From Phyllobacterium calauticae (GTDB taxonomy: Bacteria > Pseudomonadota > Alphaproteobacteria > Rhizobiales > Rhizobiaceae): 64,000 nucleotides of DNA. The stretch is taken from positions 62,001-126,000 of the forward strand of contig NZ_JAGENB010000001.1 in the NCBI RefSeq assembly GCF_019991125.1. Direction: 5' to 3'. Below the pieces are notes generated by a model. That model had not been told where the DNA came from. It did not search any database and saw only the letters and a program-made list of their open reading frames with translations. The position numbers and the translations under genes were made by a program. This document shows, piece after piece, positions 1 to 7,721 of the stretch; the first letter of the stretch is position 1, and every line of letters starts with the position of its first letter.

Positions 1-1100
1 AGAACCACACCCGGCAGGTCGGCGGAGAAACCGAGCACGAGAACCGCAAGTCCCGTCACCAGCAGTACCGGTCCGAGCCGGATCATCCGCGACCGGCGGC
101 GCGGGTCCTGCACATTGGCCACCAGAATGGCAATGGTGCTCCACGCGACGGCAAAGCTGGCACTGAACGCACCGGCCATGGTCGGGCCATAACCCCAGAG
201 ATTCTGCAGGGTCATGACGAGATAGACCGAGGTGGACGCCTGGGCGACGGGCATCAGCAGCACGATCCACAGGCCGATGCCGACCGTCGACGTCAGGGCA
301 AAGGCATCGGACGGGAACAGCGGCGTGCGGCTGCGGCGGTCAACCGCAACGACGGCAATGAGAACGGCCGCAGCGCCGGCGACACACAGGACTTCCAGCG
401 TCAGCGTCTGCATGATGCCGGCAAGCGCCACCAGCATGATGCCGCCGCCAATCGCCCCCAGCCGCAGGAAAGGCACGGACAGCGGTGCGGCTTCGGCCGC
501 CGAACGCGGCACGATGCGGAAGACCAGCGCAATGAAAATGAACGCCATGGGAACATTGACCAGAAATGCCGCGCGCCAGGATACGGTTTCGGTCAAAAGC
601 CCGGCAACCAACGGACCGCCAAAGGCCGCAATGGCCCAGACGACGGCTTCGGCGCCAAACACTTTTGCCACCAGGCGCGACGGGAACAGGTCGGGAATGA
701 GCGCATAGCAGATGGCGGCGATCACACCCTCGCCCAGCCCCTGCAGGGCGCGGCCGACAAGCACTTCCGTCATCGACGAGGCAAAGGCGGCGATCAGCGT
801 GCCCGCGAGAAAGACGATAGCGGCCCCGACCAATGCCCGGCGCGGGCCGAGCCTGCCCTTCAGCAGCGCGCCGCTGGCACCGCCGACAATGGACAGGACA
901 AGATAGAGCGTGAAGGCCCAGGAAATCAGCTTCAGCCCGCCGATCTCGCGCACCGCCGTCGGCAGGGAGGTGGAAACGAGAAACCCGTTGAAGGCAAACA
1001 GCGCCACGCCGAGGCAAAGCGTCGTGGTTGCGGCGGAAAACTGCGGGGTCAGCAGCTCGGACCAGCGGGCATCGCTGGCTGTATCGTCGGGGTCATGCAT
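1..1100 (-). CDS. MFS drug-efflux-type transporter (3' part beyond window)
   Basis: About 366 residues are visible before the window edge, so the C-terminal end is missing. The reading frame is open throughout and is almost entirely hydrophobic helices. It contains a motif-A-like loop (GRLGPRRALVG) after the second helix and a motif-C-like stretch (AAFGGPLVAGLLTE), both typical of the major facilitator superfamily, DHA-type multidrug/efflux branch. The start at 1100 is chosen because GAGGTGA lies five bases upstream. The gene faces a SufR-like regulator across 94 bases, so that regulator probably controls it. The substrate cannot be read from sequence. Confidence 0.85.
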   Translation of the reverse strand, partial: MHDPDDTASDARWSELLTPQFSAATTTLCLGVALFAFNGFLVSTSLPTAVREIGGLKLISWAFTLYLVLSIVGGASGALLKGRLGPRRALVGAAIVFLAGTLIAAFASSMTEVLVGRALQGLGEGVIAAICYALIPDLFPSRLVAKVFGAEAVVWAIAAFGGPLVAGLLTETVSWRAAFLVNVPMAFIFIALVFRIVPRSAAEAAPLSVPFLRLGAIGGGIMLVALAGIMQTLTLEVLCVAGAAAVLIAVVAVDRRSRTPLFPSDAFALTSTVGIGLWIVLLMPVAQASTSVYLVMTLQNLWGYGPTMAGAFSASFAVAWSTIAILVANVQDPRRRSRMIRLGPVLLVTGLAVLVLGFSADLPGVV

Positions 1101-1140
1101 GGCGTCACCTCAATTAAATAAGTTTTGTGTTTTTATATTC

Positions 1141-1174
1141 TGCTTAATAAAATAAGCAATCGCTTTTTAAAAAG
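1141..1174. promoter_or_regulatory. Candidate operator dyads in the MFS/regulator divergent promoter
   Basis: The 94-base gap is strikingly AT-rich and holds two short dyads: TGCTTA-N6-TAAGCA (1141-1158) and the perfect palindrome CTTTTTAAAAAG (1163-1174). Both lie between the divergent start codons, where a local regulator would bind. That they are operators is inference. Confidence 0.4.
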
Positions 1175-1194
1175 AATTTTGTTACATTGCCGAT

Positions 1195-1854
1195 ATGCAG
1201 GATCGAACGACAAACCGCATGCTCTATTCCCTGAAAGTCGCCGGCGCGCAGACCGCCGCGTCCCTGGCGGATCGTCTCGGCATTACCTCCGTCGCGGTGC
1301 GACAGATGCTTGGGCGGCTGCATGAGGATGGCCTCGTCGCCTTTGAAGATAGCCGCGAGACCGTTGGCCGCCCGAAACGCTTCTGGCACCTGACCGAGGA
1401 AGGCAACGGGCAGTTTCCCGACAATCACGCGGCGCTGACGGCCGATATCCTGGCGTCCGTGTCAGCCGTGTTCGGCGATGCGGGGCTCGACAAGCTGATC
1501 GCGCACCGCGAAGCCGCCACGCTCGACCACTATCGCACGGAACTCGCCGACGCGGGCTCCCTCGAGCAACGGGTGCAGCGTCTGGCGGAAATACGCTCCG
1601 CCGAAGGGTACATGGCGGAAACCACCCGTGATGCGGCAGGTGTGCTGGTTCTGGTGGAAAACCACTGCCCGATCTGCGTGGCCGCCAGGGCATGCCAGAA
1701 ACTGTGCCGGTCGGAGCTCGATGTGTTTCAGGCGGCGCTCGGTCCCGATGTCGAGATCAGGCGCTTCGAGCATATATTGAAGGGCGCCCGGCGCTGCGCC
1801 TACCGGATCACGGAAAGGCCGGGCGGCAGCCCTCAGCTGGCAATGAAGCTGTAG
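1195..1854 (+). CDS. SufR-like (COG2345) HTH regulator with C-terminal cysteine cluster
   Basis: 219 residues. The N-terminal 75 residues form a winged helix-turn-helix (SLADRLGITSVAVRQMLGRL, then the wing GRPKRFWHLT). The C-terminal half carries cysteines in ENHCPICVAARACQKLC and a final one in GARRCAYRI, the arrangement used by SufR-type regulators to hold an iron-sulfur cluster. Such proteins usually repress genes and release DNA when the cluster is oxidised or lost. The divergent MFS gene is the obvious target. The 3' end overlaps the convergent acetyltransferase by 22 bases. Family assignment is fairly sure; Fe-S binding and target are inferred. Confidence 0.8.
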   Translation: MQDRTTNRMLYSLKVAGAQTAASLADRLGITSVAVRQMLGRLHEDGLVAFEDSRETVGRPKRFWHLTEEGNGQFPDNHAALTADILASVSAVFGDAGLDKLIAHREAATLDHYRTELADAGSLEQRVQRLAEIRSAEGYMAETTRDAAGVLVLVENHCPICVAARACQKLCRSELDVFQAALGPDVEIRRFEHILKGARRCAYRITERPGGSPQLAMKL

Positions 1855-2393
1855 AGCATCGGGCTCATATAGCCTTTCCCGACGCGCCAATAATCGCGCA
1901 TCGGCCCGCCCTCGCATTGAAAGCCGAGCCGTTTGGCCAGCCGGATCGAAGCGGTGTTGTCGGGATGGATGATCGCCGTGATGCGATGCGCCTTCAGATG
2001 GGCCACGCAGTAATCCATCAGGGTCTTGACCGCCTCGCTCATCAGCCCCTGCCCGTGCCACTCGCGGCGCAGGATGTAGCCGATTTCAAGCCGGTGATTG
2101 CTGACCTCGCGGTGATGATAGTTCACCATGCCGATGCACTCGTCCGTGGTCCTGTCGGCCACCGCCCAGGCCATCGAATCGTAGGGGGATGTGGTCTTTG
2201 CCAGGATGCGCAGGCATCGCCGCGTTTCTTCCATGGTCGTGCAGGCGGTGAAGCCCCAATACTGCGTCAGCGTTTCGTTCGCGAGGCAGGCGTGCAGCCC
2301 GGCTTCATCGCGGCTTTCGAACGGACGCAGACGCAGGCGCGGCGTCAGCAGTGTCGGGCAGGCATTGCTCGGCGACACGATCACCGTCCCCAT
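1833..2393 (-). CDS. GNAT acetyltransferase, RimJ/RimL type
   Basis: 186 residues. The N-terminal signature LTPRLRLRPFESRDEAGL and the acetyl-CoA-binding region ending in WHGQGLMSEAVKTLMDY mark the RimJ/RimL branch of GNAT N-acetyltransferases, which acetylate protein N-termini, amino acids or small amines. The late N-x-A-S-x-x-L-A-K-R-L-G-F helix (around residues 146-158) is also standard. It is the last gene of a leftward cluster with holC and a membrane protein and overlaps the latter by 13 bases, so the genes are probably co-transcribed. Substrate unknown. Confidence 0.85.
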   Translation of the reverse strand: MGTVIVSPSNACPTLLTPRLRLRPFESRDEAGLHACLANETLTQYWGFTACTTMEETRRCLRILAKTTSPYDSMAWAVADRTTDECIGMVNYHHREVSNHRLEIGYILRREWHGQGLMSEAVKTLMDYCVAHLKAHRITAIIHPDNTASIRLAKRLGFQCEGGPMRDYWRVGKGYMSPMLYSFIAS

Positions 2394-2971
2394 TTGGGCG
2401 CTGGCGGCGTGCTGTTGGGGTTGGCCTTGCGGCGTCCCAGGCGGATCAGGCCGAAAATGCTGACGGCGATCATGGTCAGGCCAGCCGGAACGAAGCGCTT
2501 GTCGATGCTCACCGCCCCTTTGCGCAGGACGATATCCACCTGCGCCACTTCGAGGCCATCGGCATCGCCGGGTCCGATCCTGAACGTATAATCACCCGAT
2601 ACCACGGGATCGATATCGCCGATCCGGTCGCGATAGAAACGCGGCCCCTGCGGCGATCCCCGGTTGGCGGCCTGCGCATTGACATAGGAAAGCGTCTTGA
2701 CCAGCACGTCCCGGCCGTCCCGCGATACGACCGAGGTCAGGGCGGTGCGCGCTTCGGCCGGAATGAAACTGCGCAGCGGCTGCATGTCGGCAAAGATCCG
2801 CACCGGGCCATCGCTGGCCTTCAGCGAAACCGTCACGGGCTTGTAGGGGCCGGGCCGGTCAAACACCCGCCACGACCCCAGCTCGCTGCCGGAAAAATTA
2901 TAGGCGTACCAGGGATAGCCAATTCCAAGCGCCACACCGGCGAGCAGGAGCAACAGCAGCAGCTTGCGCAT
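2381..2971 (-). CDS. Conserved membrane-anchored protein of unknown function
   Basis: 196 residues with an N-terminal hydrophobic segment (leucine run in the first 20 residues, signal anchor or signal peptide), a central soluble region and a second hydrophobic segment near residues 162-178 (LTMIAVSIFGLIRLGRR), followed by a basic tail. The topology suggests a periplasmic domain held by two membrane segments. I do not recognise a named family. It lies three bases after holC and overlaps the acetyltransferase, so it is translationally coupled to both. Function cannot be assigned. Confidence 0.75.
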   Translation of the reverse strand: MRKLLLLLLLAGVALGIGYPWYAYNFSGSELGSWRVFDRPGPYKPVTVSLKASDGPVRIFADMQPLRSFIPAEARTALTSVVSRDGRDVLVKTLSYVNAQAANRGSPQGPRFYRDRIGDIDPVVSGDYTFRIGPGDADGLEVAQVDIVLRKGAVSIDKRFVPAGLTMIAVSIFGLIRLGRRKANPNSTPPAPKWGR

Positions 2972-2974
2972 CTC

Positions 2975-3424
2975 TCAGGCCTTCTTTTCCCAGCGCCCCT
3001 CGGCATTCTGCTGCCAATAGGTCAGCGTGTGCCCCCCGGCCTTCAACTGCTTCCACTGCTCTCGCGCCTGTTCGAGCTGCATCTGGTCGTGCCCGTCGAA
3101 CATCAGCACCAGCCGTTCATAGGCTTCGACATGCGCCGGAACCGCGCCATCCACCAGAAAGCGCACCGTGGCCCCGTTCGGATTGCCCTCGCCCGTGGTC
3201 AATATGACCGGCTGCTCCTCCGGGTGCGGCTCCTGATCCGTGGCATGGGCCAGAAACGACGCATCCGACCAGGTCCACAGATGATTGTCGAGACTGTCGC
3301 GCCGCTCCTGCGATCCGGTCTGGATGACCACCTTCCACTGGCGGCTCAGCGAGCGCTCGACCAGACCCGGAAGCGCGTTTTCCAGTGTCGATTCAGTCAG
3401 GTGGTAGAAGAGGATTTCGGTCAT
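2975..3424 (-). CDS. holC: DNA polymerase III subunit chi
   Basis: 149 residues. The start MTEILFYHLTE, the conserved region LDNHLWTWSDASFLAH and the C-terminal part ERLVLMFDGHD followed by a WKQLKxxGHxLTYWQQ-like helix match alphaproteobacterial HolC. Chi belongs to the clamp-loader complex and links it to single-strand binding protein at the replication fork. In many alphaproteobacteria holC follows pepA on the same strand; here the two are separated by a palindromic repeat (3505-3650), which may weaken read-through. Confidence 0.93.
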   Translation of the reverse strand: MTEILFYHLTESTLENALPGLVERSLSRQWKVVIQTGSQERRDSLDNHLWTWSDASFLAHATDQEPHPEEQPVILTTGEGNPNGATVRFLVDGAVPAHVEAYERLVLMFDGHDQMQLEQAREQWKQLKAGGHTLTYWQQNAEGRWEKKA

Positions 3425-3504
3425 TGTCTCTCTTGGCTCAAAAACGCGCCAGTGTCACTTCGTTGAAGCAGTCCTTGACCGATTCGTCAAAGAGTGGGTG
3501 TCTC

Positions 3505-3650
3505 GTGGTGCGTGGTTCGACACGCTCACCATGAGGGAGATGGAGGATTGCAGGGAGCCAAGTTCTGCCAGACTGTTCAAACTGCAATATCTCCGTTTAG
3601 CCTTACAGCACCACTCTCCCTCATGGTGAGCGTGTCGAACCACGCACCAC
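3505..3650. repeat. Palindromic repeat, family 1, copy 1
   Basis: Two perfectly complementary 36-base arms at 3505-3540 and 3615-3650 enclose 74 bases. The arms contain GGTTCGACACGCTCACCATG; the other three copies in this window have AAGCTC where this one has ACGCTC. It sits between pepA and holC, which are both leftward. Such a stem-loop could act as an attenuator or terminator. The family is also at 13069-13201, 20204-20292 and 31883-32003. Confidence 0.9.
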
Positions 3651-3657
3651 AGTCTCG

Positions 3658-5154
3658 TCAGCCTTCGAAATTGTCCTGGACCAGCCGGTCAAGCAGGCGG
3701 ACGCCGAAACCGGACGCCCACGACTGGTTGTACTCGCTGGCCGGCGTGCCCATGGCGGTACCGGCGATATCCAGATGCGCCCAGGCCGTGTCCCCGACAA
3801 ACCGCTTCAAAAACTGCGCTGCGATGATGGCGCCGCCAAAGCGGGTGCCGATGTTCTTCATGTCGGCGTTCTTGGTATCGATCAGCTTGTCATATTCCGC
3901 GCCGAGCGGCATGCGCCACACTTTTTCGCCGGTCGACTGCCCCGCATCGAACAGCTGCGCCGCCAGCGTGTCGTCATTGGAGAACAGCCCCGCATGCGAC
4001 TGGCCGAGCGCAACCATGATCGCACCGGTCAGCGTGGCGAGGTTGACCATGAATTTCGGCTGGAAACGCTCGTTGCAATAGTAAAGTGCATCCGCCAGCA
4101 CCAGCCGGCCTTCCGCGTCGGTGTTGAGCACCTCGATGGTCTGGCCCGACATGGAGGTGACGATATCGCCGGGACGCTGGGCATTGCCGTCGACCATGTT
4201 TTCAACGAGGCCGACGATGCCGACCACATTGACCTTGGCCTTGCGGCTTGCCAGCGTGTGCAGGAGGCCGGTGACGGCGGCCGCGCCGCCCATGTCGCCC
4301 TTCATCTCGTCCATGCCGGCGGCCGGCTTGATCGAGACACCGCCGGAATCGAACACCACGCCCTTGCCGACGAAGGCGATGGGCGCTTCCTTGCCCTTGC
4401 CGCCCTGCCATTCCATGATCGCAAGCCGTGCCGGACGCACCGACCCTTGGGCGACACCGAGTAGCGAGCCCATGCCCAGCTTCTTCATATCCTTGGGGTC
4501 GAGAATCTCGACCTTCACATCGAGCTTCTTCAGTTCCTCGATGCGTTCGGCAAATTCAACCGGTCCGAGAATATTGGCGGGTTCATTGACGAGATCGCGC
4601 GCCAGGATAACGCCTTCCGCCACGGCTTCGGCATTGGCAAAGGCCTTCTTTGCCGCCTGCGGATCGGCCACGAGAAGGGTGATCTTGGCCGAGGACTTGT
4701 CGTCCCGGCTCTCGTCATTCCTGCCCTTCTTCGTCTTGTACTTGTCGAACGTATAGGCGCGCAGCAGGATGCCGAGCGCGAAATCCGCGGCATTTTCACC
4801 CGACACGTCCGCATCCGGCAACGCCAGAACCACGGAAACATGCTTGGCCTTGCCGATCTTCGAGAAGGCCGAACCGCCCAGTTTCAGCCAGTCATCGGCT
4901 TTCAGCTTGGCCGGATCGCCGGCGCCGACCAGGACCAGGCGGTCAAGCTCGGTGCCGCTGGGTGCAAGCGTGCTCAGGCTCGCTGCAAGTTTTCCCTTGA
5001 AATCCGAGACATCGATGATACGCGACAGCAACGCCTGCCCGACGACAGATTCGGCTTCCTGCGCGGCCTTGCCTTCGGCTGCCAGAAGCAAAATTGCGGT
5101 TCCGTTTTCGACGGCAGCAAACTTTGCAAAACTGATGGATGGTCGTTTGGACAT
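3658..5154 (-). CDS. pepA: Leucyl aminopeptidase (M17)
   Basis: 498 residues, the normal family length. The C-terminal catalytic domain holds the two-zinc signature: [18 protein letters not shown] (lysine and aspartate ligands) and [14 protein letters not shown], the M17 family motif. The N-terminal domain (about 170 residues) is less conserved. It removes N-terminal residues from peptides in the cytoplasm; in some bacteria PepA also binds DNA. GGAG lies six bases before the ATG. It is divergent from lptF and upstream of holC. Confidence 0.97.
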   Translation of the reverse strand: MSKRPSISFAKFAAVENGTAILLLAAEGKAAQEAESVVGQALLSRIIDVSDFKGKLAASLSTLAPSGTELDRLVLVGAGDPAKLKADDWLKLGGSAFSKIGKAKHVSVVLALPDADVSGENAADFALGILLRAYTFDKYKTKKGRNDESRDDKSSAKITLLVADPQAAKKAFANAEAVAEGVILARDLVNEPANILGPVEFAERIEELKKLDVKVEILDPKDMKKLGMGSLLGVAQGSVRPARLAIMEWQGGKGKEAPIAFVGKGVVFDSGGVSIKPAAGMDEMKGDMGGAAAVTGLLHTLASRKAKVNVVGIVGLVENMVDGNAQRPGDIVTSMSGQTIEVLNTDAEGRLVLADALYYCNERFQPKFMVNLATLTGAIMVALGQSHAGLFSNDDTLAAQLFDAGQSTGEKVWRMPLGAEYDKLIDTKNADMKNIGTRFGGAIIAAQFLKRFVGDTAWAHLDIAGTAMGTPASEYNQSWASGFGVRLLDRLVQDNFEG

Positions 5155-5188
5155 GATATCTCCAGATTGAACAAATTGTGACTTCCTA

Positions 5189-5208
5189 ATTCATCAAAGT
5201 TGATGAAT
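5189..5208. promoter_or_regulatory. Perfect dyad in the pepA/lptF divergent region
   Basis: ATTCATCAAAGTTGATGAAT: 8-base arms around AAGT, with further outer complementarity (ACTTC at 5181-5185 and GAAGT at 5207-5211). It lies 35-55 bases upstream of the pepA start. It could be an operator or a hairpin in the pepA 5' leader. Binding protein unknown. Confidence 0.45.
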
Positions 5209-5289
5209 GAAGTGGGTAACGATAGGTATCGGGCGCTAACACCTTGTTAACCAGCTTTCTTCGCCTATTTTTAGCCAAGCCTGACTAGA

Positions 5290-5318
5290 TTGAACATATA
5301 ACGGGTTCGTCCCATAGT
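5290..5318 (+). promoter_or_regulatory. Possible lptF-operon promoter
   Basis: TTGAAC and CATAGT are separated by 17 bases, about 105 bases upstream of the lptF start. The -35 fits well and the -10 only moderately. It would drive the lptF-lptG-lptD run. Confidence 0.3.
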
Positions 5319-5423
5319 GCGGCAAAATAATGCCATGGATTGCATGGCATACATGAAATGGTCGTTCATCCGTGAGCGGCAAGTCGACAAACAAGGTGGC
5401 GGAACTCTTTTGCGAAACATGAC

Positions 5424-6635
5424 ATGCGCCTGATTGAGTATTACATCTTGCGACGCATCGTCGTCATGTTTCTGGCAGTCCTCCTGTCAGCGGTCGGCAT
5501 TACGTGGATCGTCCAGGTCCTCGGCCGCATCAACTTCCTGACCACCAGCGGCCAGAGCTTCTTCTACATCCTGAAGTTCAGCTCCAACCTGCTTCCCGCC
5601 GCTTTTCCCGTCGTCATGCCGTTCGCGCTGGTCATTGCCGTGACGCAGACGCTGTCGACGATGAACCAGGATTCGGAACTCGTCGTCATCAACGCCTCGG
5701 GCGCGCCGCGCTCCACGGTCATCCGGCCCGTCCTGCTCTTTGCCGTCGTCGTCGCCGGTCTTTCATTCGTCATCGCCAATTTCATCGCCCCGTATTCGCA
5801 GATGAGCATGCGGCAGATGCTGGCCGACGCCCGCTCCGACGTGATCAATCTCGTCGTGCAGCAGGGCTCGTTCCAGCGGCTGGACAAGGATCTCTATCTG
5901 CAGATTGAAAGCCGCGATGCCAACGGCGCCATCAAGGGCCTGTTCGTGTCCGATTCGCGCGATCCGGTGACCGACCTGCTCTACTATTCGAAGGACGGCC
6001 TCGTCGTCGACAAGGGCAACCAGAGCCTTTTGGTCATGAAGGACGGCGAAATCGACCGCCGCGACGTGAAGACCGGCGATGTGTCGATCATCAAGTTCAA
6101 CACCTATGCTCTTGATCTTGCTGAATTTTTGCCATCGGACGACAAGGACGTCACCATCTTCCCGAAGGATCGTCCGCTGAACTATCTGATGAACCCGGAC
6201 CCGAACGATACGGTCTATCAGCAGAAACCGCTGCGCTACACCTCGGAGCTGGCCAAACGGCTGACCGACTGGATGTATCCCATCGTTTTCGCCTTCATTT
6301 CGCTGGCCGCCGCCGCGGATTCGCGTTCGCACCGGGAGGCGCGCATTTCCGCCTCCTTCACCGCGATCACGTTGAGCCTGATCGTCTTCTGGATCAGCTA
6401 TTCCAGCGGACAGGCTTCGGAAAAGAATGAAAGCGTCATTCCCTTCCTCTTTGTTTTCCCGGTTCTTGTTACCCTGTCGGCCATCTATGCATTGGCGACG
6501 AATCGTCAGATCGGCATGCCGGCAAAGCTGGCCGACTTCTTCAAGAACGGGTTTTCGTCACCACAGGCGGCCCTTGCAGGTGCCAAGACAAAGCTGCTAA
6601 ATCCCCGCTCCGGACGTGGAGCGCGTGACGAATGA
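5424..6635 (+). CDS. lptF: LPS export ABC transporter permease LptF
   Basis: 403 residues of the YjgP/YjgQ family. Membrane helices lie near the N-terminus (VMFLAVLLSAVGITWIV and two more), followed by a large periplasmic beta-jellyroll region (about residues 120-270) and three C-terminal helices. With LptG and the ATPase LptB (not in this window) it extracts lipopolysaccharide from the inner membrane and passes it to LptC/LptA. It overlaps lptG by four bases (ATGA), indicating translational coupling. Confidence 0.96.
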   Translation: MRLIEYYILRRIVVMFLAVLLSAVGITWIVQVLGRINFLTTSGQSFFYILKFSSNLLPAAFPVVMPFALVIAVTQTLSTMNQDSELVVINASGAPRSTVIRPVLLFAVVVAGLSFVIANFIAPYSQMSMRQMLADARSDVINLVVQQGSFQRLDKDLYLQIESRDANGAIKGLFVSDSRDPVTDLLYYSKDGLVVDKGNQSLLVMKDGEIDRRDVKTGDVSIIKFNTYALDLAEFLPSDDKDVTIFPKDRPLNYLMNPDPNDTVYQQKPLRYTSELAKRLTDWMYPIVFAFISLAAAADSRSHREARISASFTAITLSLIVFWISYSSGQASEKNESVIPFLFVFPVLVTLSAIYALATNRQIGMPAKLADFFKNGFSSPQAALAGAKTKLLNPRSGRGARDE

Positions 6636-7720
6636 TAGGCTGGACACTCGGACGTTACTTCTTTCTCCGCTACGTGACGATCACCTGCTATTTCCTCATG
6701 GGAAGTTTTGCGCTCGCCCTCATCCTCGATTTCACCGAGCTGTCGAGCAAGCTGGCCGCCCTGCCGGAATATTCCTCCATTCAGGCATTCGGCCTGTCCG
6801 TGATGCGCATTCCCTACATCATGCAGCAGGTGTTTCCGTTCATCGCGCTGTTTTCGGCAATGACCACGCTGATCTCGCTCAACCGGAAATACGAGCTTGT
6901 CGTGGCACGCTCCGTCGGCGTCTCGGCCTGGCAGTTTCTCCTGCCCGCCTGCACCGGTGCGTTTTTGTTCGGCCTTCTCGCCGTCCTGATCGTCAATCCC
7001 CTCGCCGCCTATGGCTTTGAGAAAAGCGAGGCCGTACAGGCGGCCTGGCGCAGCGGAAAAACCAACGATACAACCGACGATCGCGTGCCGTGGCTGCGCC
7101 AGAAAACCGATGAAGGCGAGACCATCATCGGTGCCAAGAATATCGTCAACCGCGGGTTGCGTTTGGTCGATGCTTCCTTCATCCGGCTGGACAAGAACAA
7201 GGACATTATCGAGCGTCTCGACGCCAAAACCGCTGACCTGGAAGACGGCTACTGGCAGTTGACGGACGTGACGAAATTCGTGCTGGGCGAGACACCTGTT
7301 TCACCGGGCGATGTCCGCATCGCAACGCATCTTCGGCCTGAATTCGTTGAAGAAAGTCTGGCCCGACCCGAGACAATTCCTTTTTTTGAGCTGCGTAACA
7401 AAATTGCCGCAGCTCGCTCTTTTGGCTATCCAGCCAATGCTTTTGACATGCATTTCCAGTCTTTGCTGGCTTTGCCTGCCCTTTTAATGGCGATGACCCT
7501 AATCGCCGCGACGGTTTCGCTGAAATTTGTTCGCTTTGGCCAATCTGGAACGATGATTCTGGGTGGCGTCCTCGCGGGCTTCGTGCTTTATGTCGTCACA
7601 GTTGTGGTCAAGGCATTCGGAAATGCGGGATTCGTTCCGCCTTTCGTTGCCGCTTGGACTCCGGTCCTGATCGCAACTTTTTTTGGGGTCTCCTTTCTGC
7701 TTCACAAGGAGGATGGTTAG
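6632..7720 (+). CDS. lptG: LPS export ABC transporter permease LptG
   Basis: 362 residues with the same plan as LptF: N-terminal helices, a periplasmic jellyroll (about 115-270) and C-terminal helices, ending LLHKEDG. It opens MIGWTLGRYFFLRY, a typical LptG start. LptF and LptG form the asymmetric membrane core of the LptB2FG exporter. It starts inside the lptF stop and ends within the Shine-Dalgarno region of lptD, so the three genes form one tightly packed transcript. Confidence 0.96.
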   Translation: MIGWTLGRYFFLRYVTITCYFLMGSFALALILDFTELSSKLAALPEYSSIQAFGLSVMRIPYIMQQVFPFIALFSAMTTLISLNRKYELVVARSVGVSAWQFLLPACTGAFLFGLLAVLIVNPLAAYGFEKSEAVQAAWRSGKTNDTTDDRVPWLRQKTDEGETIIGAKNIVNRGLRLVDASFIRLDKNKDIIERLDAKTADLEDGYWQLTDVTKFVLGETPVSPGDVRIATHLRPEFVEESLARPETIPFFELRNKIAAARSFGYPANAFDMHFQSLLALPALLMAMTLIAATVSLKFVRFGQSGTMILGGVLAGFVLYVVTVVVKAFGNAGFVPPFVAAWTPVLIATFFGVSFLLHKEDG

Positions 7721-7721
7721 A

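Noticed and set aside
3494-3643. Short open frames across the repeat at 3505-3650
   Set aside because: They translate the palindrome itself on both strands, which gives similar peptides; a repeat artefact.
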